Shown here piece by piece: positions 12,242-22,831 of a stretch of DNA of 64,000 nt. The stretch is from contig NW_003101642.1 of assembly GCF_000003855.2 (NCBI RefSeq), positions 124,001-188,000 of the forward strand, given 5' to 3'. A program made the position numbers and the translations under genes. The notes under the pieces were generated by a model. The model did no database searches, was not told the origin of the DNA, and was given only the letters and a program-made list of their open reading frames with translations. The first letter of the stretch is position 1. Each line of letters starts with the position of its first letter. The stretch is from Blastomyces gilchristii SLH14081 (lineage: Eukaryota; Ascomycota; Eurotiomycetes; Onygenales; Ajellomycetaceae).

Positions 12242-13886
12242 ATGGAGACGGCTGTCCCAGTTGCATATAATGTCACGAACCATGACATGAATGCTGTTGC
12301 CCACCGCCGCATGATGGCTCCACATCAACAACATCATCATCATCACCATCATCATGACCAGAATATCGCGTACTTCTCGAACCCACCAATTCCATATTCA
12401 ACCCCTCTGCAGCCACCGTCATTCGGCGGTTTCGGTCACATATTGAATAACCATCCTCATCATACATCCTATCAGGGCTACTTTAACTCGAATCCGAATC
12501 CCAATCCCCAAGTGAATTCGCATCATCATCGGCTGGCCACTGAGACGAATCCGGTACACCAGGTTTCAGATATCCGTCATGTCAAAAATCCCAACCAGCG
12601 TTTAATCAGACCTTCACCACCAAAGGAAGACACTCTCCCTCCTGCTCCTGCTCCTGCTCCTGCTGTTGCTCCTCCCCCTCCTCCTCGGCTGCCACCGCAG
12701 CGCGTAAGCGTCGCACCAGTGCGAAATACCACGCAGCATGAGGACTCGAAGCCTATGCCCAAGCCCGGGGTGGAGTTTGGGACGGAAGTGGATACTCTGA
12801 TGAAGGCCATACAGTCTAAACCGCAACCAGCATCGCCTCAAGTGGAACATCAACTCCCTCCTTTGCATCAAAAGTTTAATAATGGTGTCGCCAATTGGAT
12901 TCACCCAGCTTACGCCAATCAAATGGCCGGGAACCAGGCTATTTTCCCTAACGCTCCTCAAGATCGTGTTCCACCCCCGAACCAAAAAGCCAAAAGGAAA
13001 TACGAATGCACCCTCCCCCATTGCAGGAAGAGCTTTTTCCAGAAGACGCATCTGGATATCCATATGCGGGCACATACTGGTGACAAGCCCTTTGTAAGTT
13101 GGTCCTTGAAAATCGTTGCTTTTGATGGTACTGGGAAATGGTGGCTTATTATGGATTTGTACAGACATGCAAAGAGCCCTCATGTGGCCAGCGGTTCTCT
13201 CAACTGGGAAATCTTAAGGTGAGTCGAGAATAAACAAAAGTCTCGCGGCTTGAACCTATGCACGATATACTTACAGCCGTTTGCAGACACATGAACGAAG
13301 ACATACGGGCGAGAAACCTTACTCGTGCGAGATATGCCATAAGAAATTTGCCCAGCGAGGCAATGTTCGCGCCCACAAAATTACACATGAGCAGGCAAAG
13401 CCCTTTAAATGTCAACTAGACGATTGCGGGAAACAATTTACACAATTAGGAAATCTCAAAGTCAGTATCACCATTCAGCCCAAAGTCAAATAGCTCGTTT
13501 CACTCGTAGAAAACACTAACATTTCCACAATGATGCAGTCCCACCAAAATAAATTCCACGCCCAAACCCTCCGAAACTTGACCCTACGATTCGCATCCAT
13601 TGGCGACATCGACCGCATGTCCCCACAGGACAAGGAGTTGTGGAGTTACTTCTCCACCCTCTATCGGAATAGCAACAAGGGCATTAAGGGCCGTGGTAAG
13701 GACCGCCGTGTATCAACTGCCAAAACCTCAACTAGCGCCTATGATGGGAGCCATTCGGAAAGCGAGGGTGAGGCCAAAGGCCGCAGTCGAAGTTACGACC
13801 GTGCATCAGCAGTGATGACTTCCAGCAGCGACGAGCCAGATTACCGTGAGCAGCTTTACCATCATAGAAATGGTGCTCATCATTGA
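12242..13886 (+). CDS. C2H2 zinc-finger transcription factor, Azf1-like
   Basis: Nuclear DNA-binding regulator with four tandem C2H2 fingers. Exons are 12242-13093, 13165-13218, 13287-13460 and 13539-13886. Introns begin GTAAGT, GTGAGT and GTCAGT and end in CAG, and each finger is intact only after splicing. The N-terminal 240 residues are low complexity: a run of eight His near residue 32, Asn/Pro repeats, and a PAPAPAPA stretch from a CCTGCT repeat. Fingers follow from about residue 258: [24 protein letters not shown] and KCQLDDC. The fourth, with [18 protein letters not shown], is the signature of the yeast Azf1 group. The C-terminus is Ser/Arg-rich. The start is the first ATG of the open frame. 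Targets cannot be read from sequence. The 10-kb upstream gap suggests complex promoter control, which is inference. Confidence 0.88.
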
Positions 13887-14978
13887 GAGCAAGCTTTTCT
13901 TACTCCGTCCTCCGCGAAGGTTATCATGGGTATCAGCGGAATTGCATAACAAGGAGACCTAATCGTTACCGGCGGGCGGGCTTCGGAAGTCAAATCCTTT
14001 TCAGATGCGGCTTCGTGCGCGAACCCGTGCTCTCATTTGATTGGAAAATTTTCCGTATATATTCAATACCTTTATTCCCCCTCTCCTTTTTTTCGCTTTA
14101 TTTCTGTTTCCTATTTTTTGTTCTTCGGCTCTATATACCTCTTCTGCGTGTGCGTGTTTTCGACTCAGATTTGGAATATTTTTCCCCTGCTGCTTTTGGA
14201 ATTTGAGTCATCTAGGTTTTGTTTTAGTTATCCCTGTTCCCTTTGTTTCATTTTTTTTATCGCGCATTGGCAAGGCGCCGTTTTTACAGTGATAAAGCAG
14301 GAAAAAAGGAGTGGAAGAAGGGAGGAAAAGAAAAAGGCATTCATCATGGCCATGATCATCGGCAAAACCATTGAAGCTGGGATTGTGCACATAGCATTTG
14401 GACTGGAACTTTCAGGGACTTTTTGTTGTGTGTGTGTGTGTGTGTGTGTGTGCTACATGCTTTCCTTAACATATTTGGGAAGGGGCGGGAGGCTGCGGGG
14501 GTTGTGGGCGAATATCTGAACAGACAGAGCGGAGGGAAGATAGAGCCAAGCAGGGAGAAGATAAAATATACCTATCTGGTGTTGTATGGATATGGGAAAC
14601 AATACTTAGCAAGGTGTTGGGCGACTGGGTTACTATACTACCATTTTGTTCGGGGTTTACTCTTCTTTGGCTACATTAGGGTATTGATATAAAATTTATC
14701 ATATTATAATATTTGCTTTATTTTGATGTACGTATCTAGTGCTTGGATGCGAGGGAGGAAGCCTGAAGGACCTTAAAGCCGTACGACTGGTGTCGTTGAA
14801 TTATATTTCTACACACGAATATCCTGAAAGGCAGCGAAACCGCCTCAAAACAAGCGCCCTTAGCACTGCAGAAAACCTCCTGGATATATACAAAATAAAA
14901 TCAAACCCGTAGGTATAGTTACATAAAACAGAGAAAAGCAAAGCCCCAATAGTCCCCCTTCCATCGACGAACCCCTCT
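13887..14978. other. Convergent 3' flanks of the zinc-finger and carrier genes
   Basis: No gene seen. Pyrimidine-rich 3' UTR-like DNA, a (TG)13 microsatellite at 14427-14452 and AT-rich stretches around 14690-14720. Confidence 0.6.
14427..14452. repeat. (TG)13 microsatellite
   Basis: Thirteen uninterrupted TG units downstream of the zinc-finger gene. Likely length-polymorphic. Confidence 0.9.
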
Positions 14979-16130
14979 CTAACCGTCTATCGGCCCCATG
15001 GATAAATAAATCCTAACATTCTCATAAACCAAAAATGTCACCCAAGTACTCGGCAAGACGCGCACCATATTCGGTCCCAACCCTTTATAAAACCCTGCCA
15101 CACCTTCCTTGCGCCATATCTGCCCCATTGCATCCACCACGCCTCGATACGTCCCAGCCGCATCATACGTCTGCAGCCGCGCTTTAAGCACCTGGTATGG
15201 ATACGTCACGCAGCCGGCGAATATCTTGGAAGTGCCGGAGAGGACGAGGTAGTCCATGTTGCTTAGTTTCAGGTCCTTGGATCTTGCGCTCCCGTTTAAG
15301 TTGCCGTTTCCAGGCACGCCGACGGCAGATGAGGATGTTGCATGTTCTAGTTGTGTAACAGTCGTGCCCGCTCGGTAATGTTTGAGCTTCTCGTACGCCA
15401 TGAACTGGAGCGCACCGTGGCCCACTCCAAATAGAGCTGGGATCATTCCACGGTAGAAACCTGGGATACCTTCTGAGCGGTAGATGGCGCGCACACCTGC
15501 GACAAGAGAGGGGTAGGCGCCCGGGACGTTTGAGCCGGTAGAGAGCATGCGGGTTTTGATTACCCAGATGGGGTTCGTGAGGAAGGCTGTTAGAACACCT
15601 GTCAAGGAAAATATTAGTTTATCCATATCATATTCAATAAGAAAACACAATATATGGAGATTGTATTCTAACGTACCTGCAACTCCAGATGCGACAAAGT
15701 AATCCAACGACCCCAGCCCTCCTTCCGTCCTCGACCCATGCAAGACATGTAGAGTGTCTTTGATATTGCTGTACCAAAGGAAATACAGTCCCCAGCTCAC
15801 AGAATTGCCGACCAGATTTGGTGTGAGGCCACGGTAGAAGCCGGCGATTATCCCACCCTCATGGCGGGCGATACTGCGGGCGATGCGGAGTGAGCTGCCG
15901 ATGCGCGAGGAAGAGAAGCGGTCCACTAGAAGACGGAATTGGATCAGCAGGTGTTATTCTTTTCCCCGGCACATAGGAAATCGTAGGGGAAAAAAGACAC
16001 TGTATACCGTACCTTGGAGCCTCGTCTTGATCACATCGAGCGGGTGGACGGCGAGGGTTGACGAAATGCCGGCGGTGAAACCGGCTATTGTCTCAACAAC
16101 GGATGGCGACAGGCCATGGTTATCATTCAT
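14979..16130 (-). CDS. Mitochondrial carrier, Flx1/SLC25A32-like (FAD/folate)
   Basis: Six-helix inner-membrane carrier with three repeats, each with a PX[DE]XX[KR]-type motif: HPLDVIKTRLQ, then NPIWVIKTRML, then YPYQVLKARLQ. A Trp in the second repeat's PIW motif is characteristic of the Flx1/SLC25A32 group that moves FAD or folate into mitochondria. Exons on the minus strand are 16130-16013, 15925-15677 and 15598-14979, with donors GTACGG and GTACGT. The start is the first ATG (MNDNHGLSP), 39 codons before intron 1. A Ser/Gly/Asn-rich loop sits between repeats two and three. Substrate is inferred from the family and could be another cofactor. Confidence 0.8.
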
Positions 16131-16844
16131 GGACTCGTTTTCAGGAAGCCCCTAGAGGACACTTCGACTCTGGGGAAGGAGACGAAGCAGCCTTTCTATT
16201 TGTTTTAAGCGTTGAGGCTGCGACGGTGGATTTGGTACTGGTTGGGTTGAGTTTGGAGTGGTGAAGAATGGAGTCGGGCGCATTTTTCAATTTTGATATC
16301 AGTTTATTTATGCTTCTGAAACCAACAACATTTGGAAGTATACGGCAAACTCTTGCCCAAAAAGCAGTAGATATCGAGCTGCTCTGCATATGAAGTTTTC
16401 AAAGAGGGTAAATTTCTCTGCCTTCCACAAGGCTAGGGTACACAAGGAATACAAACTAATCGCATGTTAAATCCCACCAGGTGGAGAAGCCTTTGAGCCG
16501 TCGATCGTTTTGTTAAATATTCCTATGACGAGTAACAAAAAAAAAAAAAAAAAAAAAAAAAAAATAAGATAAAAGAAGAGGACTAATATACAAATGCTTC
16601 CAACTCCAGTTTACAGTTAGAAAAAGAATCGAGGAAACACCCAGTGTCCAGCACCCCTGTACCCGCGCAAGCATCGCCCCCAGCATTCTATATGCGCACA
16701 CCATTTCAGATGAAGGAAAAGGCCCTCCTTGCTCCCATCCCGTCGGTAAAAATTTTCCATTATGTTTTATACAGTCAATGGCAGCCTTCCCTCCTCTAAA
16801 ACTATCCCGGGAACAATACCGTTTTCTTTTAAGTTTGGTCGAGT
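16131..16844. other. Intergenic between TOM7 3' end and the carrier start
   Basis: No gene seen. It holds the TOM7 3' flank, the carrier promoter and an A28 tract (16537-16564). The minus-strand open frame across this tract is an artefact of reading through the last TOM7 intron. Confidence 0.6.
16537..16564. repeat. Poly(A) tract, 28 nt
   Basis: Uninterrupted A run downstream of TOM7 (a T run on the TOM7 strand). Confidence 0.9.
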
Positions 16845-17267
16845 TTATGCGAGGGGCGAGAAAAGCCTGATATCGAGGTATGTAAGTATGTTTATGCGCT
16901 CTTGGATTTATAGCAGTGAGGGCATGGTCTAAGGGTATGTACTTGAAGAGTTGCGGCCGTGGCTCGCTATATGTATATCCTGATATAATGTTAGCTAAAC
17001 AACTTTTTGGCCCAGATGAAAAGACGGCGATGGTTACCAAGGTAGATGATGAAAGGCAGATATCCACTGCAACAAGTAATAGGAGTGCGGTCAGTAATTA
17101 GATTAAAGATTAAGTAGGTTGCTAGAAAAATCAACTCACTAATGAATAGCCACTCGGGAAATGCCAATGACCTTGGAAATACGTTCCTATATACAATTTA
17201 GTGGACGAAAACCTTTGCGGGAGCAGAGTAAGCGGCGTACCTTGGTCTCTTCGGAGAACTGAACCAT
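16845..17267 (-). CDS. TOM7: Mitochondrial outer-membrane translocase subunit Tom7
   Basis: Small TOM-complex subunit that regulates assembly of the protein import channel in the mitochondrial outer membrane. The product is only 53 residues, cut into five exons: 17267-17241, 17186-17140, 17066-17038, 16979-16943 and 16866-16845 (27, 47, 29, 37 and 22 nt). The spliced protein starts MVQFSEETKERISK, has one membrane segment (GYLPFIIYLGY) and ends PRPQLFKLFSPLA. The ERISK, AIHYG and SPLA motifs match yeast Tom7. Only use of the last intron (donor GTACAT, acceptor TATCAG) recovers the family's SPLA ending. Without it the frame runs 110 codons further through a poly-Phe stretch from an A-tract, which is not credible. 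Divergent from HSH49 across 338 bp. Confidence 0.92.
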
Positions 17268-17605
17268 TTTGGAGGAGGTCGGAGGGAAAATATATATGAT
17301 ATAGGGATAGTTCGCTCGCCTATTTGTGGTTGATGCGGTTGTTTGGAGCTTGTCGATCTTATGTTCACTGTTGTCGAGGTTGTTCGACGCAGAAGTTGAA
17401 AGTTGAAGCTGGAGCGGACAAGGTTTTCGCCGAGGGACAGCTCAGGCCGTATCGGGCAATTCGAATTCTCCATGTTTATTTCTTCCCTTGCTTCCACAAC
17501 CAACCATATCCAACACATTTACAAAATATCCAGCTTGTCGATACATAGCTGTATCCTTTTTATTAAAATAACAATCGCAGGCCTCACAAATCGCATCTCT
17601 CCACC
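17268..17605. promoter_or_regulatory. Shared divergent promoter region, TOM7 / HSH49
   Basis: 338 bp between the two start codons, with an AT-rich patch near the TOM7 side (about 17290-17300). No gene fits in it. Shared regulation is inferred from geometry only. Confidence 0.5.
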
Positions 17606-18883
17606 ATGGCTGGAGTCCGGCATTGGTATGTAAAGTGGCACCCAACATCCCAAGCATGAAAAGCTGACACTGTCTTCACAGGGAGCAAGACAAAGAAGCG
17701 ACCGTATATATCGGTAATCTAGATGAGCGCGTCACAGATAGCCTGGTCTGGGAGTTGATGCTCCAAGCCGGCCGCATCGTCAACGTCCATCTCCCCAAGG
17801 ACCGCGTCACGCAGACCCATCAGGGCTACGGGTTCGTCGAATTCATTAGCGAGGAGGATGCCGAATATGCTGCTCGAATCATGAACCAAGTCCGCCTCTA
17901 CGGGAAACCCATTCGAGTAAATAAGGCGTCTGCAGACAAGCAAAAGACGGTCGAGGTTGGCGCGGAGTTGTTTGTGGGCAATCTTGACCCCATGGTTACA
18001 GAGCAGGTGTTATATGACACGTTCAGTCGGTTTGGGAGTCTTATATCTGCTCCTAAGGTATGTTACCTGCATTGCTCTACCTGCTATTCCTTTATTTTTT
18101 GTTGACAAACTAACCCGTATGTATTAGATTGCACGAGATGACGCGAACCTTTCCAAGGGCTACGGCTTCGTCTCCTTCTCTAACTTTGAAGCCTCAGACG
18201 ACGCAATTGCAAACATGAACGGTCAATACCTCATGAACAAAGAAATCTCCGTCCAATACGCCTACAAAAAGGACGGCAAGGGTGAGCGACACGGCGACCA
18301 GGCCGAACGCATGCTCGCCGCCCAAGCGCGAAAACACAACGTTCAGCCTCAAGCACAACCCCTGCCCCCACAACTTGTTGGGGGCGGAGCGGGCGCGCAT
18401 CAAGGAGCCCAGCCTCCACTTGTTGACGGCGAGGGCCCTGGTGCTGTTGGTGCTGGTCGAGGAATGAACCCTATCGCTGCGGCTGGCGGTCCACCAGACT
18501 TTGGCGGCGGGCGGGGGCTCCCCATCGTCAACGGCGCCGGTGGCTTCCATCACAACCAGCACATGCCACCAGCACAACACCCGCACCCGCACCCGCACCC
18601 GCACCAACAACATCCACACCAACACCATCGCCCACCACCTCATGTGCATCATCCCCCTCCGGCCCTTTCCGCGCCCCCTCCAGGCCTCCCTGCCCGACCA
18701 CCCCCATCCCAAGCCGGCTATGGCGGGCCGCCACCGCAAGGATTCGTCCCCCCACCTCGCTTCGGTCAGCAGCCGCCACCAGCTGGCTTTGGGCCTCCTC
18801 CGTCTGCAGCAGGTCCCCCAGGTGCTGCACCGCCTCCGCTTCCGCCTGGGTTTCAGCAGCCCGGGTATGGGAGGGGTCGGTGA
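17606..18883 (+). CDS. HSH49: Spliceosomal SF3b subunit 4 (SF3b49/Hsh49)
   Basis: RNA-binding component of U2 snRNP SF3b that contacts pre-mRNA near the branch site. Exons are 17606-17625, 17682-18057 and 18128-18883. Two RRM domains follow each other: RRM1 with RNP motifs TVYIGNLDE and GYGFVEF (about residues 12-90), and RRM2 with LFVGNLDP and GYGFVSF (about 100-180), split by intron 2. The rest is a long Pro/Gly/Gln/His-rich tail typical of SF3B4, including a run of HP repeats. The start is the first ATG, giving [20 protein letters not shown], the usual SF3B4 opening. Identification is strong from the RRM order and tail. Confidence 0.93.
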
Positions 18884-19676
18884 TTGCATGAGAATTTCTA
18901 GGGCTAGTTGCGTATGTTATGTTACGGCTGCGGCTACTGCGCCTAAAGGACACCGGAAACTCTGTGCTGTGCCCTGAAAGATATTACCGGAATGTACACC
19001 GCCAATATATGACGAAATGTCTTGCCATTTGGACAAAGAGAAAGAGCTAATTGAAGCATTCCGCCACCCTTATATGGCCCTCTTGGAACGTCGAAAGGCT
19101 CCAAAGCATGGAAAGCACACACCAGCAGCAACTCTACAGGTCCCAAGGCGAGGAAATAAATGGAGATTTCAAGATTTAATATCGACCCCAAGCAGGGCGA
19201 CCCCCATGGGTGAAGGGGAAACAAACACAAGCTTTGTACTGTACATATAGCTGTTAAATAAGCAAGGAAACTAAAACGTGAGAGGTCAATGGGGGAAAAT
19301 ATATTTTTAGCTAGACGAAAGCTACCTAAGGCAAGGAGGGGTACAAAAGTTTCATGGATTAGTAACTTGTTTCGATGACAGAAAAGATTTAGTGGAGAAA
19401 GAAGAGGGCAAAAAACTCAAGAGAAACAATATTTAAGGAAAATGATAGTGGTCGCTGGTGGTTAGGGAGATATGTAGTGACGGACATAGGAAAAATAGGG
19501 GTTGTGTGTTGCTAGCCAGAACGCAGTGAGCAGAATCAAATCACGCTTCATCAGATGAATATATATGGAAAGAAAACAAAAGAGTACAAGGAAATCCCGC
19601 TCAAGCCATTGCATCCAATTACCCATATACATCCTATAGACCCACCCCGCCTTAAAAAGAAAAAGAAAATCAACCC
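18884..19676. other. Convergent intergenic region
   Basis: 3' flanks of HSH49 and the DUF2015 gene. No supportable gene. Purine-rich on the plus strand in its right half. Confidence 0.6.
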
Positions 19677-20122
19677 TTACGAAAATGAAACAAACTTCGG
19701 ATCCCTCGGTCTCCCGTCAGGCCCGATATCGTTCTTCGCAAAGCGCCGCTCCATATAGATCCTCCTCGCCTCATTAAAATCCACCCGTTGCCGCTTCATG
19801 ATCTTTAGCACCTCACGCTTGCCGACTCGGTCGAGCCCTGCGCGCCCGTCGCCTGATGCTACATTGTTGGAGAGATCGAAGTCTGCGGAAGAGAGCCCTG
19901 CTTCCATGTCGCCAGTGAAGGATTCAGGGAGGCGGGAATAGAGGTAGTCGGGTAAGTGGAGGAGCGGGAGCCAATGAATACGGGTTAGATAGAGGGCTGT
20001 CAAATTTGTTAGATACAGAAGGAGGAGGGAGGGGTTTGGTGGAGATTAGGGCTTGACGGATAGACGTTACCTGTGCCCGTGACGAGGGCTAGGAATGTGA
20101 GGGAGTAGAGTAAGTAGGACAT
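19677..20122 (-). CDS. Small membrane-anchored fungal protein, DUF2015-like
   Basis: About 124 residues in two exons (20122-20071 and 19996-19677; donor GTAACG, acceptor GACAG). The first exon encodes a hydrophobic N-terminal segment (MSYLLYSLTFLALVTGTALY), read as a signal anchor. The rest is soluble and ends RNDIGPDGR-like: the visible motifs are DMEAGLSSADFDLS, RAGLD, RQRVDFNEARRIYMERRF and GPDGRPRDPKFVSFS. That layout matches the fungal DUF2015 family of unknown function as I remember it. The family assignment needs a profile search. No enzymatic motif is visible. It shares a divergent upstream region with RPL28. Confidence 0.7.
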
Positions 20123-20904
20123 TATGCTTTTTTCTTCTTCTTTGTATTCCCCGTATATCTTTATAGGGATGGCGGATTACGGCGGAGATAAAGGGAAGTC
20201 TTAGCGTAACTGGTCAATGGCCTAGCTGTACGGAGTAGTTGAAACGAGTGTTGGAAAGTGGAATAAAATGATGGCAGTAATAATAATAAATAATAAATGG
20301 AAATCAAAATCGCCGAATCAAAAGAAAGGAAATAGTAGAGAATGTGAAGAGGTACGACGTTCAGGTGTATGAAACTATACAATCATCGAAGCTCATGTGG
20401 GTGACGGGCTTTTTGAGCAGGCCTGACGCTGTATGACTAGTTATCGCATGTTCAGTCCAGACAAACTGAGATTCTGGCAGCGAAAGTTCACGGTATATCT
20501 GCTCTGCTGGACCCCCGAATCCAGATGTATAGCATTAGATGGACAGTCAAAGTGTCTTCTTGTCTTGTCGGCTCAGTTCCCATCCGGATGTTCGCGCTGG
20601 ACAATACGATGCTGCGGCTCCAATGCTGACTCAACAATGACATAGTAATGATCACGTGGAGATATGTCCGGATGCATGTAATTCCGGCCGTCCTTGATAC
20701 CTAGTTACTATTCCTAGGTAGGAGATGTTAGCGAGCCCAAAGCGGAAAGCGGTTGGCTTGGCCGCCAAGAGTTGCAAAATAATACACACAAGCGAAGCGA
20801 CATCAACAACGACGAAGAGTCTAAGCCAGTCGAGATATCCAACTGCGAGCCTTCAATTCCTTCCACACCGTTCCTCTCGACTCGACTCGCCTCCAGCCTA
20901 CATC
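20123..20904. promoter_or_regulatory. Divergent upstream region, DUF2015 gene / RPL28
   Basis: 782 bp with no gene. Contains a TACGGAGTA copy at 20229-20237, an AT-rich stretch at about 20260-20300, and pyrimidine-rich DNA just before the RPL28 start, as is usual for ribosomal protein genes. Confidence 0.5.
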
Positions 20905-21779
20905 ATGTCGTACGCAGGCAGACCTAATTTGTCGGACGATGTCGTCTGGGAGATTGCCCGTACGTTTTGATATCTTGTTGATTTTGGAACCTTTTCGGAG
21001 GACGCTTTGGACTGATCGTGAAATTGAACAACAGGCACCCAGAACTCGTTCATGGTGAAGCGTGCCGGCGTCCAATTCTCCCGCGACCCTCTTAACTTGG
21101 TCAACAAGCACTCGCGAAAGGTTTGCGCCTTCTATATATCGATATCTACACATCTCAACATGGGGAAGAAATGTACTGACGGATGGGCCTTGCTTGAAAT
21201 TTAGTATGCCGGGTTCGCGAACTCCAAGGTACGGACATAATTATTCCACGAACGGAAACGAAAAACAGCAGATAATTGGAGCATGCGATATGGGAAGGCC
21301 AGAAACATGAGACTGATTTATTTTGTCATGAAAATACAGGCCATTGGAATCAATGCCACTGAGAGTGGAAACATCGCCGTGACCACCAAGAAGCCCGCCA
21401 TGGGCCACAGACCGGCCTCCAGCACCGTCACCAACACCTACAGCTCCACTGCTACCAGCCGAAAGTAAGCTTGACCTTTTCTTGCATCTGATGTTGGATG
21501 CAGGGAGAAGAGGGAGAAGAATTGAACTAGGGGAAGAGCAATACGATTTGTTGTGTATCTTCGAGGATGAATTGGCTGATGTGGATATTTTTTTAAAAAT
21601 ACAGGATCTACAAGGGCGTCGCCAACACCGCCACCAAGAGCGGGTACCGTCCCGATCTCCGCGCTGAGGCCGTCAGCCGTGTCAGCGCGATCAGAAAGTC
21701 GCAACGGCCCAAGAAGGAGGCTCCCGTGAAGAAGGCCAGAGGAGCCAAGGCCCGGAAGGCTGCTGAGGAGTCGTCTTAG
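20905..21779 (+). CDS. RPL28: 60S ribosomal protein L28 (eL28)
   Basis: Structural protein of the large cytosolic ribosomal subunit. Five exons: 20905-20959, 21035-21120, 21205-21228, 21340-21464 and 21605-21779. The third is only 24 nt and encodes YAGFANSK. The spliced product opens MSYAGRPNLSDDVVWEIART, has the eL28 motifs QNSFMVKR and FSRDPLNLVNKHS, and ends in a Lys/Arg/Ala-rich tail (KKARGAKARKAAEESS). The DxxWEIxRxQNSFxVKR pattern is diagnostic of eL28. All introns are GT-AG and keep the frame. Confidence 0.94.
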
Positions 21780-22831
21780 GGGGTTTATTTCTTTGGTTTG
21801 AAAGGGATCGCTTGATGGGAGTTTATTTTGCTTTAGGTGGGTGAATTTGACTGGAATATCGATTTGATTTGGGGCAACGGGGTTAATTAATGGAAACCTG
21901 AAACCTGAACTCTTACGGAAAATCCCCCGTGGGGAGTGGGAGAGGGAGAGGGAGGGCTATCTGGGAGCCGAGAGTTCCATTTGGTTGAAAGGGTTTCATG
22001 AGACAATTCCTTTCTAATTTAAACCACAAAAAAATTATAAATCCAAAGCCTTTAAATCGAAATTCCAAGTCCATGTTTACTCATAGCTCCTTTCGTTATA
22101 TTCAAATGAACATGATTGTGTCCGCTACTCACTCTTAACTTATTTACCACCTTCACTCCAACGTCCCATCCCCTATATCTATAGCGACAGCAGTCTAGGA
22201 ACAATAAATTATCTAACCAGTCCCATTAAAAGGGTATTGGCCGAAAATGATGTCACGCTAGCCATCAGGGTATCATTTGCTCCGCAACATTCCGGGCATT
22301 TTCGAGGGTCAATTATAATTTTACTAATCGAATAAATCAGCCATCTTGAAAATTGGTTGGACGACAAGAGAGGGAGGGAGAGCCCCAGAAAATTATCTGC
22401 TGGAGTATGTATGGCATTTGTCGCTCAAATGAGCAAGGTAGCTTAGATATATTGGGAAATGTATTCAAGTACAAGTACTGTCTGTAACCTAATGTTGTTG
22501 TGCTTGTTGCGGTATTATCGTGTATTATTGTTGACGATTCGTATGTAATACCAATACAGATACAGCCCCTCCACGACATGTGACACGCCCCTCGCGGGCT
22601 TTGTTCTGATTCTCGTCGGGCGAATCTCAACTTGCTTCCGGACTCCTCAACCTCTCAAACCTCTCTTCTTCTTCTATTCTTCTGCTTCAAAAAGCTCAAT
22701 CTTTCGTAAGTCACCTATCTCCATACCCTTTCATCCTGTAACCTGCCCAATTCTCATCGAGCCCTCCTAGATTCAACTGTCCGCGAATTCAGATTACCCC
22801 ACTCCGATACATCCCGCCCAAACTAGCCATC
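21780..22831. other. Intergenic, RPL28 3' flank and MDH promoter
   Basis: No gene seen. AT-rich centre, then CT-rich DNA (about 22640-22690) before the MDH start. Confidence 0.55.

Noticed and set aside
12614..13183. 189-codon minus-strand frame
   Set aside because: Antisense shadow of the zinc-finger gene's low-complexity exon.
16513..17067. 184-codon minus-strand frame extending Tom7
   Set aside because: It reads through two introns and an A28 tract (poly-Phe). A five-exon model restores the canonical short Tom7.
18194..18889. 231-codon minus-strand frame
   Set aside because: Antisense shadow of the Pro/Gly-rich SF3B4 tail.
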